This document shows positions 41,445-50,329 of a stretch of 51,134 nt of DNA, one piece after another. The stretch is from assembly GCA_015494065.1 (NCBI GenBank), contig WGCA01000049.1, forward strand, positions 1-51,134, in the 5' to 3' direction. This DNA is from Thermodesulfobacteriaceae bacterium (GTDB lineage Bacteria; Desulfobacterota; Thermodesulfobacteria; Thermodesulfobacteriales; Thermodesulfatatoraceae). Position 1 is the first letter of the stretch; each line of letters starts with the position of its first letter. The translations under genes and the position numbers were made by a program. The notes beneath the pieces are model-generated. The model saw nothing but the letters and a program-made list of their open reading frames with translations. It was not told the origin of the DNA and ran no database searches.

Positions 41445-41739
41445 CAAGCTGCCTCTTCACGCTTTCGGTCTTGGTCCCCAGGCGGACCTCTTTATCCCGC
41501 CGGTCGTCAATCTTAAGGGCCGTGTAAACCCGTTTGGCCCCGGCCTTAAAGGGGATCTCGTGCAGCTTGCGGGCCAGAGTTAAAAGTTCTTCAACCTCTC
41601 CTTCGATGATGGTGCCCATGTCGGTCAAGGTATGGGGGATATTATGCTCCACCAGATATTTTTCGATTTCGGCTACGTAACGGCCCAAACTGGTTGAGCC
41701 CGTCCCTAGGGGAATAACACTTATTTCCATTAAAGCCAT
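41431..41739 (-). CDS. Thiamine-binding protein, MTH1187/YkoF (DUF77) family
   Basis: 102 aa ferredoxin-like fold: EISVIPLGTGSTSLGRYVAE and TDMGTIIEGEVEELL are family signatures; these proteins bind thiamine or its precursors. AGGAGG precedes the ATG. The 3' end overlaps the tiny CxxC gene by 14 bp. Divergent from the DsrE gene across 63 bp. Confidence 0.88.
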   Translation of the reverse strand: MALMEISVIPLGTGSTSLGRYVAEIEKYLVEHNIPHTLTDMGTIIEGEVEELLTLARKLHEIPFKAGAKRVYTALKIDDRRDKEVRLGTKTESVKRQLGEMA

Positions 41740-41802
41740 GGCCTCCTCCCCAGGCTGGGTTTATAGTTTTTTTAAGACGAAATTTAAACCCAAGGAGCCT
41801 TT
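41740..41802. promoter_or_regulatory. Short divergent promoter region with an 8-bp inverted repeat
   Basis: TGGGTTTA (41756-41763) and TAAACCCA (41785-41792) form an inverted repeat between the divergent thiamine-binding and DsrE genes, directly before the DsrE AAGGAG site. It may be an operator. Confidence 0.3.
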
Positions 41803-42150
41803 ATGTCTAAAATTATCTTGGTCGCCTTCCGCGGGGAAGCCATGTGTTTCGTACACGTCCTTTTAAATGCCCTGGATATGACAGAAAAGGGGATAGAAGC
41901 CCGGCTAATCCTGGAAGGAGAGGCCACCAAATTAATCCCCCAGCTGGAGGATAAGACTTTCTTTCTGCACCATCTATGGGAGAAGGTGCGGCAGCAAGAC
42001 CTGGTCGAAGGAGTCTGTCGGGCGTGTGCCACTAAGATGGGCACGGTAGAGGTGGCGGAAAAAAGCGGCTTGAAGCTCCTGGCCGATATGCAGGGCCACC
42101 CGAGCCTTGGCCGCTATTTTAAAGAAGGGTGGCAGGTATTAATCTTTTAA
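41803..42150 (+). CDS. DsrE-like family protein
   Basis: 115 aa alpha/beta protein of the DsrE/TusD superfamily, which handles sulfur transfer or related cytoplasmic chemistry. Features: KIILVAFRGEAMCFVHVLLN, GVCRACATKMGTVEVAEKSG, and the C-terminal SLGRYFKEGWQVLIF. Two cysteines (C-x2-C) in VCRAC could carry persulfide. Divergent from the thiamine-binding protein gene. Specific partner unknown. Confidence 0.8.
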   Translation: MSKIILVAFRGEAMCFVHVLLNALDMTEKGIEARLILEGEATKLIPQLEDKTFFLHHLWEKVRQQDLVEGVCRACATKMGTVEVAEKSGLKLLADMQGHPSLGRYFKEGWQVLIF

Positions 42151-42172
42151 TCCAGGCCTGGCAATGCTTCAG

Positions 42173-42214
42173 GGATCCGTTCCCATTTTTGGGAGGAAAA
42201 ATAGGAACGGATCC
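42173..42214. repeat. Long perfect inverted repeat upstream of tRNA-Pro
   Basis: GGATCCGTTCC (42173-42183) and GGAACGGATCC (42204-42214) pair perfectly; the inner ATTTTT and AAAAAT extend the stem. It may terminate the DsrE transcript or be a REP-like element. It is not followed by a T run. Confidence 0.55.
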
Positions 42215-42243
42215 TTGCGTACCAAAGGGCTTGGGGCTAAATT
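42215..42243 (+). promoter_or_regulatory. Probable promoter of tRNA-Pro
   Basis: TTGCGT (42215-42220) and TAAATT (42238-42243) with a 17-nt spacer lie directly between the hairpin and the tRNA; transcription would start just before the mature 5' end at 42256. Confidence 0.45.
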
Positions 42244-42255
42244 TTGAACAACCTG

Positions 42256-42332
42256 CGGGGAGTAGCGCAGCCTGGCAGCGCACCTGCCTTGGGAGCAGGG
42301 GGTCGGCGGTTCAAATCCGCCCTCCCCGACCA
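42256..42332 (+). tRNA. tRNA-Pro (anticodon TGG) with encoded CCA
   Basis: The acceptor stem CGGGGAG pairs with CTCCCCG, and the terminal A-CCA is encoded. The anticodon arm CCTGC-CTTGGGA-GCAGG gives anticodon TGG. The T arm is GGCGG-TTCAAAT-CCGCC, with the canonical TTCAA. The D arm (GCGCAGCCTGGCAGCGC) is normal. It lies 12 bp before the AsmA-like gene on the same strand. Confidence 0.97.
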
Positions 42333-42344
42333 GCCTAAGCACCG

Positions 42345-45300
42345 ATGAAAAAAGTCCTCAAAATAACCGGCCTGATATTAGGGTCTTTGATCCTCTTGCT
42401 CGCCCTGGTCCTCTTTCTCCTGCCCTATTTTTTGAACCTGGAAAAGATCCGTCATTACCTGGCCCAAGAACTCTCAACCCGCTTGCAAGCCAAAGTCTCC
42501 GTTGCCGAAGTAAGACTCCGCTTCCTCCCCACACCCCGGGTTAAGGTCAAAAATTTAAAGGTTGAAGGGAAAAAATTTGTTTTTGACCTCCGCGCAGGGG
42601 ACCTCATCTTACGTCTTGCTCCCCTTTTCCGGAAAGAAATAGTAGTAGAAAAATGTAAACTCGAAGGACCGGTCCTTACCCTTTTAACCAGGGCCTCGCC
42701 AGAAGGGGCACCGCCAAAAAATGGGCCGCAGGGCTTAAAGAAGCTATTTCCCAAGCTTGAGACCCTCCTTACGAAGGTCCCAGAAATTACCATAGAATTT
42801 GAAGACGCCACTTTTAAAAAACAAAAAGGCCCCGAAGTTTATACCCTGCTTACCGAGACCCAGGGGCTTATGGGGCTCAAAAAAGAATTTCTTGAGCTTG
42901 AGCTCTCTGGCCAAAACAGGGCCTTTAAAAAACTCACCTTCACCCTCAAGCTCTGGCCCAAAGAAGCCCTTTTAGAAGGGTTGGTCCGGGTCCGGCACGC
43001 AGATCTAGAAAAACTACCTCCTCTAAGAGAAGACTGGCCCCTTAAACGCTTAAAGACCGACCTTAACCTTGACCTATCTTACCGTTTTGAAGAAGGAAAA
43101 TGGCTTTTGGGTTTTACGGCCACCGCGCCCTGTCTGGTACGCCAAAAGAACCCGCCCCTCTTTTTCGATTGTTCGGCCTTGATAGGCCAGGCCTCTTACC
43201 AGCCTGGCAAATTAAAGGTAGAGATCAAGGAACTCGTCGCCCGCCATCCCCTGCTTGAGGCCCGGGGCCTTTTCGTAAAGACTCCCCAGGAAAGCCGGTT
43301 TGATTTCTTTATCACCCGGGGCGACTGGGAGGAGATCAAAAAGAGGCTTTTCGTTTTTCTGGGAAAAAACAGGGGCTTTCTTAAGTTTGCCGAGATTGTC
43401 CAGGCCGGCCTGGCTTACGAAACCCATTTTAAAAGCCAGGCCCCCACCGTGAAGGCCCTCTTCAAACTGGAAAACCTCACCTACGTGGGCCAGGCCCAGG
43501 AGGCCCGCATAAAGGTCCCCAAACTTGATCTCCTCCTGACCAAGGTCTCGGGGAAGGTGGCCATCGAAAAGGGAAAGTTAACAGTCAAAGACGCCAAGGC
43601 GCATTATCAGGACCTTTCCCTCAAAGAAGCGACCCTTACCCTCCCACTTACCAAACTCAAAGACCCTAAGGCCAAACTTCATTTTGCGGCCCGGTTTACA
43701 GGGCCTTTTCCCCGGGTCCAGGAGGTCCTCTTCCGGCTCCCCCTCCCGGACCGTATAGAAAACGAAATAAAGGCCCTTTCGGGCCAGGGGCAACTTTCCG
43801 GGCGGGTAAAGGTGGAAGGACTTTTGCGCCACCCGCAGGTGGCCTTTGCGCTACACCCCCAGGATTTAGCGCTGCGCTACCAGCGCTTCCCCCTGCCCCT
43901 TCGCCTGCGCGGGGGAACCATCTCTTATGCCAAAAAAGAGATCGTCACCGAAGGGGTGACGGTAAACACCCCCCAAAGCAGGCTTACTCTGTGCTTTAGG
44001 CTCAGACCTTTTATCAAACCCTGGTGGCTGGAGTTAAAAGAAGCCAGGGGAGAACTCAGCCTAAAAGAATTAAACCTCCTTTTAAGCCACTATCCGCAGA
44101 CCACTTCCTACCTCGAGCAGGTAAGCCTTAAGGGAAAAAAATTGATCTTAAAGGAAGCCTCCTTTAGGGGGCCTCTTGAAAGACCCGCCCTCCTAGCTCG
44201 GGCTTATCTCAAAGCAGAAGGAAAAGGGATCACTTTTTCCTACCGAGGTCTTCCCCAGCCCTTGCATTTTGAAAGGGTGGCCTTGAGTTATACCAATTAT
44301 CGTTTCTCTTTTGAGCCTTCCCAGGCCAAATTCCTGGACGGTTCGTTTACCTTCACCGGGGAACTTGGCCTAAAACCCTTTGGCCTCTTCCTCAACGGCT
44401 CCGGCGAAGCAGGGGAGGATTTTACAAAATGGGTCTTTAAAGAAGCCCACCTTCCGGAGAAATTCTTCCCAAGGGTGCCTCTGAGACTCTCTTCCTTCGA
44501 ATTCACAAAATCTTCAAAAGAGTTGAAATTTTTGGGAAAAATCGAGACCGTAGCCCCTTCCTGGGTGAACCTCGTTTACGAAAAAAAGACCCCGGGCTTT
44601 ACGTTTTCCGCTACGCTCTTTCCCCAGGGGAAAGAGACCTTCCGTTTTAAGATCTCTAAGGAAGACGACAAATTCGCCCTGGCCTTAAAAGGCAGCCTCT
44701 CCAGCGACGACCTGACACTCTTTCTCAAACAAAACCCTTTTCTTCTCAAAAAGATAGAGACTGATCTAGAAGGGGTCTTTGACCCTAAAACACCGGCCCG
44801 AAGTTTCTTTTTTGGCTGTCTGAAACTTTCAGGCTTCCAGGTACCTTACAGAGACCATCTTTTCCAGATAGAAACCCTTGATTTCCGGGCGGAAAAAAGA
44901 AAGGTTTTCCTTACGGAAAGTGTGTTCAAATTTAACGGCACCACTTTTAAAACTCAGGGTGTCGTTACCTTTTCCCAAAAATATCTTTCTTTTGAAGGAG
45001 CTGCTTACGCCCCAGAAATAGACGTAATTAAACTTTTAAAGGCTTTTGCCCCAAAGAAAAAAGAAGGAACTGCGGCCAAACGCCCTCGGCCCAAAATACA
45101 ACTCTTGGCCCACCTTGATCTAGAGGCAGAAAAGGTCTTTTACCGCGGCTACGAGTTCTCTCCCTTCCGGGGAGCGGTTTTTTACCACCCCGGCCAAATA
45201 AAGGTGGTGGTTGAAGAGACCAGCCTTTGCGGCATAAAGATCATCGGTGAAATAGGGCGACAAAAAAATCAAAGACGCCTGGTGGCCTCCTTTACCGAGC

Positions 45301-45944
45301 CTAAGGGAGCCTGGGAAAAGACCCTCTTCTGTCTTTTTCAGCGCAAAGACCTGCGGGGACCTTTTGAGCTCAAAGGGGAGATCATCACCACCGGGCAAGG
45401 AAGACTTTTTGAAAAGACCCAGGGTTACCTCTATTTAAGTTCTAAAAAGGGGCACATCGACAAATTCGGGACCCTGGCCAAACTCTTTGCCTTACTAAGC
45501 CCCATTGACATCTTCAGCGGTAATCTGCCCGATTTTTCAGAAAAGGGGATGGATTTTGACCTCTTAGAGATCAAAGGGAAATTCAAAAAGGACTACTTGA
45601 AAATTGAAGCCCTCCAGCTCAACGCCCCGGGACTCAGGTTTTTCGGTACGGGAAAGGTCTATTTTTTAGACCAGAAATTGGACTTGATCCTCTTGGTCTC
45701 GCCCTTTAAGACCTTTAACGCCGTGGTCAGCAAAGTACCGCTCCTGGGGTGGGTACTCACCGGAGAGTCTAAAATGCTGCTGGCGGTACCCCTAAAGATA
45801 ACAGGCCCCTTCAAGGACCCCACCGTCGTTCCCCTTGACCCGGTTTCTTTAGGGTCCCAATTTTTAGGCATCGTGGGCCGAACCTTCAAACTTCCTGTCA
45901 AAATTTTGACACCGAAGACCAATACGCCTAAGGGAGCGAAGTAG
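42345..45944 (+). CDS. AsmA/YhdP-family large periplasmic protein
   Basis: 1199 aa. One N-terminal TM (about 5-28), then a very long beta-rich periplasmic region with AsmA-type N terminus ([40 protein letters not shown]). The C terminus resembles the AsmA_2/TamB-like bridge domain ([36 protein letters not shown]). Bridge-like proteins of this family move lipids between the membranes of Gram-negative cells. It begins 12 bp after tRNA-Pro, so the two probably share a transcript. The gene is intact and unusually long. Confidence 0.82.
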   Translation: MKKVLKITGLILGSLILLLALVLFLLPYFLNLEKIRHYLAQELSTRLQAKVSVAEVRLRFLPTPRVKVKNLKVEGKKFVFDLRAGDLILRLAPLFRKEIVVEKCKLEGPVLTLLTRASPEGAPPKNGPQGLKKLFPKLETLLTKVPEITIEFEDATFKKQKGPEVYTLLTETQGLMGLKKEFLELELSGQNRAFKKLTFTLKLWPKEALLEGLVRVRHADLEKLPPLREDWPLKRLKTDLNLDLSYRFEEGKWLLGFTATAPCLVRQKNPPLFFDCSALIGQASYQPGKLKVEIKELVARHPLLEARGLFVKTPQESRFDFFITRGDWEEIKKRLFVFLGKNRGFLKFAEIVQAGLAYETHFKSQAPTVKALFKLENLTYVGQAQEARIKVPKLDLLLTKVSGKVAIEKGKLTVKDAKAHYQDLSLKEATLTLPLTKLKDPKAKLHFAARFTGPFPRVQEVLFRLPLPDRIENEIKALSGQGQLSGRVKVEGLLRHPQVAFALHPQDLALRYQRFPLPLRLRGGTISYAKKEIVTEGVTVNTPQSRLTLCFRLRPFIKPWWLELKEARGELSLKELNLLLSHYPQTTSYLEQVSLKGKKLILKEASFRGPLERPALLARAYLKAEGKGITFSYRGLPQPLHFERVALSYTNYRFSFEPSQAKFLDGSFTFTGELGLKPFGLFLNGSGEAGEDFTKWVFKEAHLPEKFFPRVPLRLSSFEFTKSSKELKFLGKIETVAPSWVNLVYEKKTPGFTFSATLFPQGKETFRFKISKEDDKFALALKGSLSSDDLTLFLKQNPFLLKKIETDLEGVFDPKTPARSFFFGCLKLSGFQVPYRDHLFQIETLDFRAEKRKVFLTESVFKFNGTTFKTQGVVTFSQKYLSFEGAAYAPEIDVIKLLKAFAPKKKEGTAAKRPRPKIQLLAHLDLEAEKVFYRGYEFSPFRGAVFYHPGQIKVVVEETSLCGIKIIGEIGRQKNQRRLVASFTEPKGAWEKTLFCLFQRKDLRGPFELKGEIITTGQGRLFEKTQGYLYLSSKKGHIDKFGTLAKLFALLSPIDIFSGNLPDFSEKGMDFDLLEIKGKFKKDYLKIEALQLNAPGLRFFGTGKVYFLDQKLDLILLVSPFKTFNAVVSKVPLLGWVLTGESKMLLAVPLKITGPFKDPTVVPLDPVSLGSQFLGIVGRTFKLPVKILTPKTNTPKGAK

Positions 45945-45946
45945 AC

Positions 45947-46321
45947 ATGCCCCGGTTCTCCGTCCAGGAACATCACGCCAGTCATCTCCACTGGGATTTG
46001 CGGCTGGAAAAAGACGGAGTTTTAAAGTCTTGGGCCATCCCCAAGGGGCCTCCTTTGAAAATAGGCCTGCGCCGGCTGGCCATCCAGACCGAGGACCACC
46101 CTTTAGACTATATCTATTTTGAAGGCATTATTCCCCCGGGCCATTACGGGGCCGGGGTGGTCAAACTCTGGGACAAGGGCACTTACGAAATAGAAAGCTG
46201 GGAAGACGACAAGATAGTAGTCATTTTTAACGGAGAAAAGCTAAGGGGGCGCTACGCCCTCGTCCGGCTCAAAGACAAGAACTGGCTCATCTTTAAGACC
46301 AAGAACCAGCCTCAAAGTTAG
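45947..46321 (+). CDS. Stand-alone LigD-type 3'-phosphoesterase domain protein
   Basis: 124 aa. The phosphoesterase (PE) domain of LigD, with catalytic histidines in EHHASHLHWDLRLEKDG and PPGHYGAGVVKLWDKG. PE removes 3' ribonucleotides or phosphates at DNA breaks during end-joining. No ligase, polymerase or Ku gene is visible beside it. It follows the AsmA-like gene by 2 bp and overlaps a minus-strand remnant. Confidence 0.85.
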   Translation: MPRFSVQEHHASHLHWDLRLEKDGVLKSWAIPKGPPLKIGLRRLAIQTEDHPLDYIYFEGIIPPGHYGAGVVKLWDKGTYEIESWEDDKIVVIFNGEKLRGRYALVRLKDKNWLIFKTKNQPQS

Positions 46322-46400
46322 TGGCGGCAGCCTCCCCCACCGTGGCCACACCCTCCGGCCTGACCACCAGCTCTCCCTCCAGAGGGACTGCGATTTTCAT
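46318..46400 (-). pseudogene. Collapsed NifX/DUF-type small gene remnant
   Basis: The ATG at 46400 overlaps the stop of the ATPase gene (ATGA) and encodes MKIAVPLEGELV, the usual start of dinitrogenase-cofactor (NifX/NifB-like) proteins. In another frame the same stretch ends GGCGHGGGGCRH and TAA at 46318, the usual Gly/Cys/His-rich end of the family. The middle (over 80 residues) is missing and the frame differs, so it looks like a deletion remnant. Alternatively the in-frame 35-aa ORF to 46293 is a small protein. Confidence 0.4.
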
Positions 46401-47257
46401 GTCAAACCCCCTAAGATGTTTTTTTGTACCTTTAAGGCCAGGGCTTTTAAGGCTTGCGCCGCTGGTCCGTTGGAGACGAGGGGAAGCGGCCGCAACTTCC
46501 TTAAAGCGCAGGCCACGGCCTCATCAAAAGGGAGCTCTCCCAGCGGGGAAAGCCCTGGGTAAGCCAAGAGTTTTTCGGTAATCTCCGGGTTAAGATCCGC
46601 CTTGTTGACGACCAGATACCCTGGAAGCTTGAAGTGATGAAGGAGAGCGACCAGCCTTCCCAGGTCGTGCAGCCCCGCCGCGGTCGGTTCGGCCACTACC
46701 AGCACGGCATCCGCCCCAGAAAGAGAGGCTATCACCGGGCAACCTATCCCGGGCGGGCCGTCCACCAATAGGAAAGAAGCGGCAGGCGCCAGGTCCCGGG
46801 CCCTCTTTTTGACCTCCGCTACCAGTTTGCCGGAGTTTTCCTCACCGGGGAGAATTTCAGCGTGAACCAGGGGCCCGTAAGGGGTTTCTGAGACGAAGAG
46901 CTGCCCCACCTCCTTTTCCCTCATCTCAATGGCCCCTTCAGGACAAAACCAGGCGCACACCCCACAACCTTCGCACAGGAAGGGATCGATGGTTAAATCC
47001 TCCCTTACCGCCTCAAAACGACACTTTTCCCGACAGGTCCCGCAGCCGCTGCAGCGGTCTTCGTTTTTGTGGGGGGCGTAGCCCGCCCAAAAGGACTCCC
47101 TCTTCTTCACCCGAGCCTCCAGCACCAAGGCCAGGTTGGCGGCCTCCACGTCGGCGTCTACCAGGACTTTGGGCCCGGACAGCAGGGCCGCAAGCCCCGC
47201 ACAGACCGTGGTCTTACCCGTTCCCCCTTTACCGCTCAAAATCACCAGTTCTTTCAT
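46397..47257 (-). CDS. MinD-superfamily ATPase with inserted ferredoxin domain
   Basis: 286 aa. Deviant Walker A GKGGTGKTT (residues 9-17), a ferredoxin insert with two 4Fe-4S motifs (CSGCGTCREKCRFEA and CEGCGVCAWFCPEG), then switch II LLVDGPPGIGCP. Such ATPases often occur in pairs beside NifX-like proteins in anaerobes and probably assemble or move metal clusters. It overlaps its paralogue by 4 bp. Confidence 0.85.
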   Translation of the reverse strand: MKELVILSGKGGTGKTTVCAGLAALLSGPKVLVDADVEAANLALVLEARVKKRESFWAGYAPHKNEDRCSGCGTCREKCRFEAVREDLTIDPFLCEGCGVCAWFCPEGAIEMREKEVGQLFVSETPYGPLVHAEILPGEENSGKLVAEVKKRARDLAPAASFLLVDGPPGIGCPVIASLSGADAVLVVAEPTAAGLHDLGRLVALLHHFKLPGYLVVNKADLNPEITEKLLAYPGLSPLGELPFDEAVACALRKLRPLPLVSNGPAAQALKALALKVQKNILGGLT

Positions 47258-48087
47258 AGAAAGATCTTCTGCCAGAGGTTTTGAAACGCGGCCTTCAGTG
47301 CCGGAAAGACCGCCAAAAGCCCTTCGGCCTGCGCGTAAGCCTGGGCCACCTCTTTCGAAAAAGGGATTTCCAGAAGGAGGGGGAGCCTTTCCCGAGCCAG
47401 GAAATCGTAAAGGGGTGGGAAGGGCTGGTCTGCCCGGTTAATCACCACCCCGGCCTTAACCCCCAGGGTTTTTACGGCCTTTGCCGCCTGTTCCAGGTCG
47501 TGCAGGCCAAAGGGAGTGGGTTCGGTGACTAAGAGACAAAAGTCTGCCCCGCGCACGGCGTTCAGCGTAGGGCAGGCTGTGCCCGGGGGACAGTCGATGA
47601 TTACCGGCTTTTCAGGCACAAGATATCTTTTTTTGAGTTCCTTGATGAGGGGTGAGGCCATGGCCTCCCCTATTTCCAACATCCCGTAAGCCAGGAAAAC
47701 CTTCCCTTTCCTTCCGGTCCGCAGCCGCCCTAGGGGTATCTTTTCTTCTTCTAGGGCCCTTTCCTCGCAAACCTCAAAACACCCGTAACAGCCGTGACAG
47801 AGCTCGGGAAAACAAAGGACAGTTCCGGGTAACACCACCATCGCGTTAAAACGACAGATCTCTTTACAACGCCCACAGAAGCTGCACCGCTCCTCCACCA
47901 CCCTGGGCACGGTCCGGAAAAGGGGGACCTCTTCCTCAAGATCCGGTTTCAGAAAGAGGTGGGCGTTGGGTTCTTCCACGTCGGCGTCAAGGAAAACCAC
48001 CTCTTCACCCAGGCTTTCCGCCAGGGCCAAAGAGACGGTCGTCTTACCCGTCCCTCCTTTTCCGCTAGCTACCGTAAGGACCGGCAC
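47254..48087 (-). CDS. MinD-superfamily ATPase with inserted ferredoxin domain, second paralogue
   Basis: 277 aa, paralogue of the neighbouring protein. Walker A SGKGGTGKTTVSLALAESLG, a ferredoxin insert (CSFCGRCKEICRFNA and CHGCYGCFEVCEERA), and IIDCPPGTACPTLN. The pair may act as a heterodimer in cluster or cofactor transfer. Directly downstream of the NifX-like gene (10-bp gap). Confidence 0.86.
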   Translation of the reverse strand: MPVLTVASGKGGTGKTTVSLALAESLGEEVVFLDADVEEPNAHLFLKPDLEEEVPLFRTVPRVVEERCSFCGRCKEICRFNAMVVLPGTVLCFPELCHGCYGCFEVCEERALEEEKIPLGRLRTGRKGKVFLAYGMLEIGEAMASPLIKELKKRYLVPEKPVIIDCPPGTACPTLNAVRGADFCLLVTEPTPFGLHDLEQAAKAVKTLGVKAGVVINRADQPFPPLYDFLARERLPLLLEIPFSKEVAQAYAQAEGLLAVFPALKAAFQNLWQKIFL

Positions 48088-48097
48088 CCCTCACCTC

Positions 48098-48592
48098 CTA
48101 ACCGCTCCGGCCCCCACACCGGCCGCCTCTACCTTGGCCTCCGCCACAGCCTCGGCCTCCACCACCTCGGCCTCCACCGCCACAGCCTCTTCCCATGCCG
48201 CCTCCGGTGATCTTACCAAGCCCTGGTATCCCCCCGCCAAAATGGGTATCTACTGATGGAGCTTCGAGATAAGAGATCTGCCCCTCCTTTACCGCTTCGA
48301 TCACTTCTTTTACCGTTTTGCCTTCGCTGCGGCCCACCTTTATGCCGGCGGCCTTGAGCACCGAAAAGGCCTTGGGCCCACAATGCCCGGTGATAACCAG
48401 CTTTACTCCTTTCTCTGCCAGGAAACCGGCGGCCGCAATCCCGGCACCCCGGGCCTCGGTGGCCGCCGGGTTCTCCATCGCCTCAAAGCTTTCGTTTTCG
48501 AGATCATAGACCACAAAGTAAGGGGCCCGGCCAAAATGCTCATCCACCTGAGCTTCAAGGTCCTTCCCCTGGGCGGTTACGGCTACTTTCAT
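48098..48592 (-). CDS. NifX/NifB-family dinitrogenase iron-molybdenum cofactor protein with Gly/Cys tail
   Basis: 164 aa. The N-terminal fold (1-110): MKVAVTAQGKDLEAQVDEHF, VVYDLENESFEAMENPA, LVITGHCGPKAFSVLKAAG and ISYLEAPSVDTHFGG is the FeMo-cofactor-binding family. The C-terminal 35 residues are a Gly/Arg/Cys-rich tail with five or so Cys. It heads the MinD-ATPase operon. These proteins are common in non-diazotrophs, where they probably carry metal clusters for other enzymes. Confidence 0.85.
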   Translation of the reverse strand: MKVAVTAQGKDLEAQVDEHFGRAPYFVVYDLENESFEAMENPAATEARGAGIAAAGFLAEKGVKLVITGHCGPKAFSVLKAAGIKVGRSEGKTVKEVIEAVKEGQISYLEAPSVDTHFGGGIPGLGKITGGGMGRGCGGGGRGGGGRGCGGGQGRGGRCGGRSG

Positions 48593-48764
48593 CGCTTATC
48601 CTCCGGATTTTTCTTTAACTTAATGTTTTTGAGATAGAGTTTCAACAAAAATTAGCCCGGAAAATTTTGCCGCCTGGCAAATTTTGCCTACTAAACGGTC
48701 GTTCCTCCTGGAGAGGACCTTCTTTTTCGGCTGGCATCCTGATTGCTTCAAAAAATGAAGCAAG
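48593..48764. other. Divergent control region between the NifX-like operon and flgF
   Basis: 172 bp. It contains a short palindrome GGCAAATTTTGCC (48676-48688), a sigma-54 promoter at 48732-48747, and GCTTCA/TGAAGC arms (48745-48761). No gene seen. Confidence 0.45.
48732..48747 (+). promoter_or_regulatory. Sigma-54 promoter of the flgF-G-A-H operon
   Basis: TGGCATCCTGATTGCT matches TGGCAC-N5-TTGCW with one mismatch; GG and GC are separated by exactly 10 nt. The predicted start (near 48758) is only about 7 nt from the first flgF ATG, so the second ATG at 48771 may be used. Confidence 0.6.
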
Positions 48765-49532
48765 ATGAAGATGCTAAAGTTAAACCCACAACTCGGTCTG
48801 TTAGAAACCCTTGAAGGGGGGCGCCTCCTTGAACGTAGGCTCAACGTTTCCGCCAACAACCTGGCCAACGTGGACACCCCGGGTTTTAAGAAAGACCGCC
48901 TGACCTTTCGGGAAGTCCTGATGCGTAAGTACCCCCGGGGGTGGCGCACGTTCAAAGAAGTGACGGTCCGGACGGATTTCCAACAGGGGCCGGTTGAGTT
49001 TACGGGCAACCCCTTGGACGTGGCCATCGTGGGGGAAGGCTTCTTTAAAGTACAGACCCCGCAGGGGGTGGCCTATACCCGGGCCGGTAACTTCAGGCTT
49101 GACGCCCAGCGCCGGCTCGTGACCCCAGAGGGCTATCCGGTCTTGGCCAACGGGGCCCCGATCATCGTAGACCCCGGCCTGGCCAAAGGGGGCCTGATCA
49201 CCCTCCCCAACGAACGCTTCCTCATCAATGCAGACGGTACGGTCTCAGTAGACGGCACTGAAGTTGGCCGTCTAGACGTGGTCACCTTCGCGGACCTTTC
49301 CGTCCTAAAAAAGCGGGGTGAAAATCTTTTTGTTCCCTCAGAAGGAGCCCAGGAGATCCCTGTGGAAAACCCGGACCTCCGTCAGGGCTACCTGGAGCAA
49401 TCAAACGCTGACCCGCTGGAAGAGATGGTCAATCTCATTGAGATTCAGCGGGAATTTGAAGCCATCCAAAAAGGCATCAAGAGTGAGGCTGAAAACATCA
49501 GCCGTATGATTGAAACCTATGGCCGCACCTAA
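48765..49532 (+). CDS. flgF: Flagellar basal-body rod protein FlgF
   Basis: 255 aa rod protein of the flagellar axis. N-terminal rod motif NVSANNLANVDTPGFKKDRL, central hook-basal GNPLDVAIVGEGFFKVQTPQ, and C-terminal QREFEAIQKGIKSEAENISR. The start could be 48765 or 48771. An 11-bp gap separates it from flgG; GGAGG precedes flgG. Confidence 0.92.
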   Translation: MKMLKLNPQLGLLETLEGGRLLERRLNVSANNLANVDTPGFKKDRLTFREVLMRKYPRGWRTFKEVTVRTDFQQGPVEFTGNPLDVAIVGEGFFKVQTPQGVAYTRAGNFRLDAQRRLVTPEGYPVLANGAPIIVDPGLAKGGLITLPNERFLINADGTVSVDGTEVGRLDVVTFADLSVLKKRGENLFVPSEGAQEIPVENPDLRQGYLEQSNADPLEEMVNLIEIQREFEAIQKGIKSEAENISRMIETYGRT

Positions 49533-49543
49533 AGGAGGAAAAG

Positions 49544-50326
49544 ATGATCAGGAGTCTTTGGTCCGCTGCTACCGGCATGCAAGGCCAGCAATTAAAACTT
49601 GACGTGATCGCCCACAACCTGGCCAACGTCAACACGGCCGGCTTTAAGAAGAGCCGGGTAGATTTTGAAGACCTTCTTTACCAGAAACTCAAGCTGGCCG
49701 GGGCCTTAAACGCCGAAGGCAACCAGATCCCGGTGGGCATGGAAATCGGCCTGGGGGTAAGGCCAGTTTCAGTAAGCAAGATCTTTTCGCAGGGGGAATA
49801 CGAACAGACCAACAATGAATTGGATCTGGCCATCGAAGGAAAAGGCTTTTTTAAGGTGCTCGTCAACGGCGAAGAACTCTACACCCGGGCCGGGCACTTT
49901 AAAATCGACCGTGACGGCTACCTGGTGACCCCAAACGGCGCCCGCCTCCAGCCGGAAATCACCGTCCCCCAGAACACCGTGCGCCTGGAAATCACCCAGG
50001 ACGGGCAGGTCAACGCGGTCTTTGGAGACGGCACCATCCAGAACCTCGGCCAGCTCATGCTCTACGACTTTCCCAACCCCGCCGGGCTCTACGCCCTGGG
50101 GCGTAACCTCTACCGCGCAAGTGACGCCGCCGGCGACGTCATCGAGGGACAACCGGGGCGGGAAGGTTTTGGCACCATTGCTCAGGGCTATCTTGAGATG
50201 TCTAACGTGGACGTAGTGGAAGAAATGGTCCAGATGATCGTTACCCAGCGGGCTTATGAAGCCAATTCCAAGACCATCCAGACTGCAGACAATATGCTTG
50301 AAATGGCCAATAACGTAAAGAGATAA
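49544..50326 (+). CDS. flgG: Flagellar distal rod protein FlgG
   Basis: 260 aa. Hallmarks: SAATGMQGQQLKLDVIAHNL, ANVNTAGFKKSRVDFEDLLYQ, ELDLAIEGKGFFKVLVNGEE, GYLEMSNVDVVEEMVQMIVT and QRAYEANSKTIQTADNMLEM. It is the distal rod subunit linking rod to hook. Starts after AAAGGAGGAAAAG. Confidence 0.96.
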   Translation: MIRSLWSAATGMQGQQLKLDVIAHNLANVNTAGFKKSRVDFEDLLYQKLKLAGALNAEGNQIPVGMEIGLGVRPVSVSKIFSQGEYEQTNNELDLAIEGKGFFKVLVNGEELYTRAGHFKIDRDGYLVTPNGARLQPEITVPQNTVRLEITQDGQVNAVFGDGTIQNLGQLMLYDFPNPAGLYALGRNLYRASDAAGDVIEGQPGREGFGTIAQGYLEMSNVDVVEEMVQMIVTQRAYEANSKTIQTADNMLEMANNVKR

Positions 50327-50329
50327 GCC

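Larger units (their letters stand above)
42151..42255. other. Intergenic with a long hairpin and a tRNA promoter
   Basis: The gap holds the inverted repeat at 42173-42214 and a promoter at 42215-42243. No coding signal. Confidence 0.5.
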
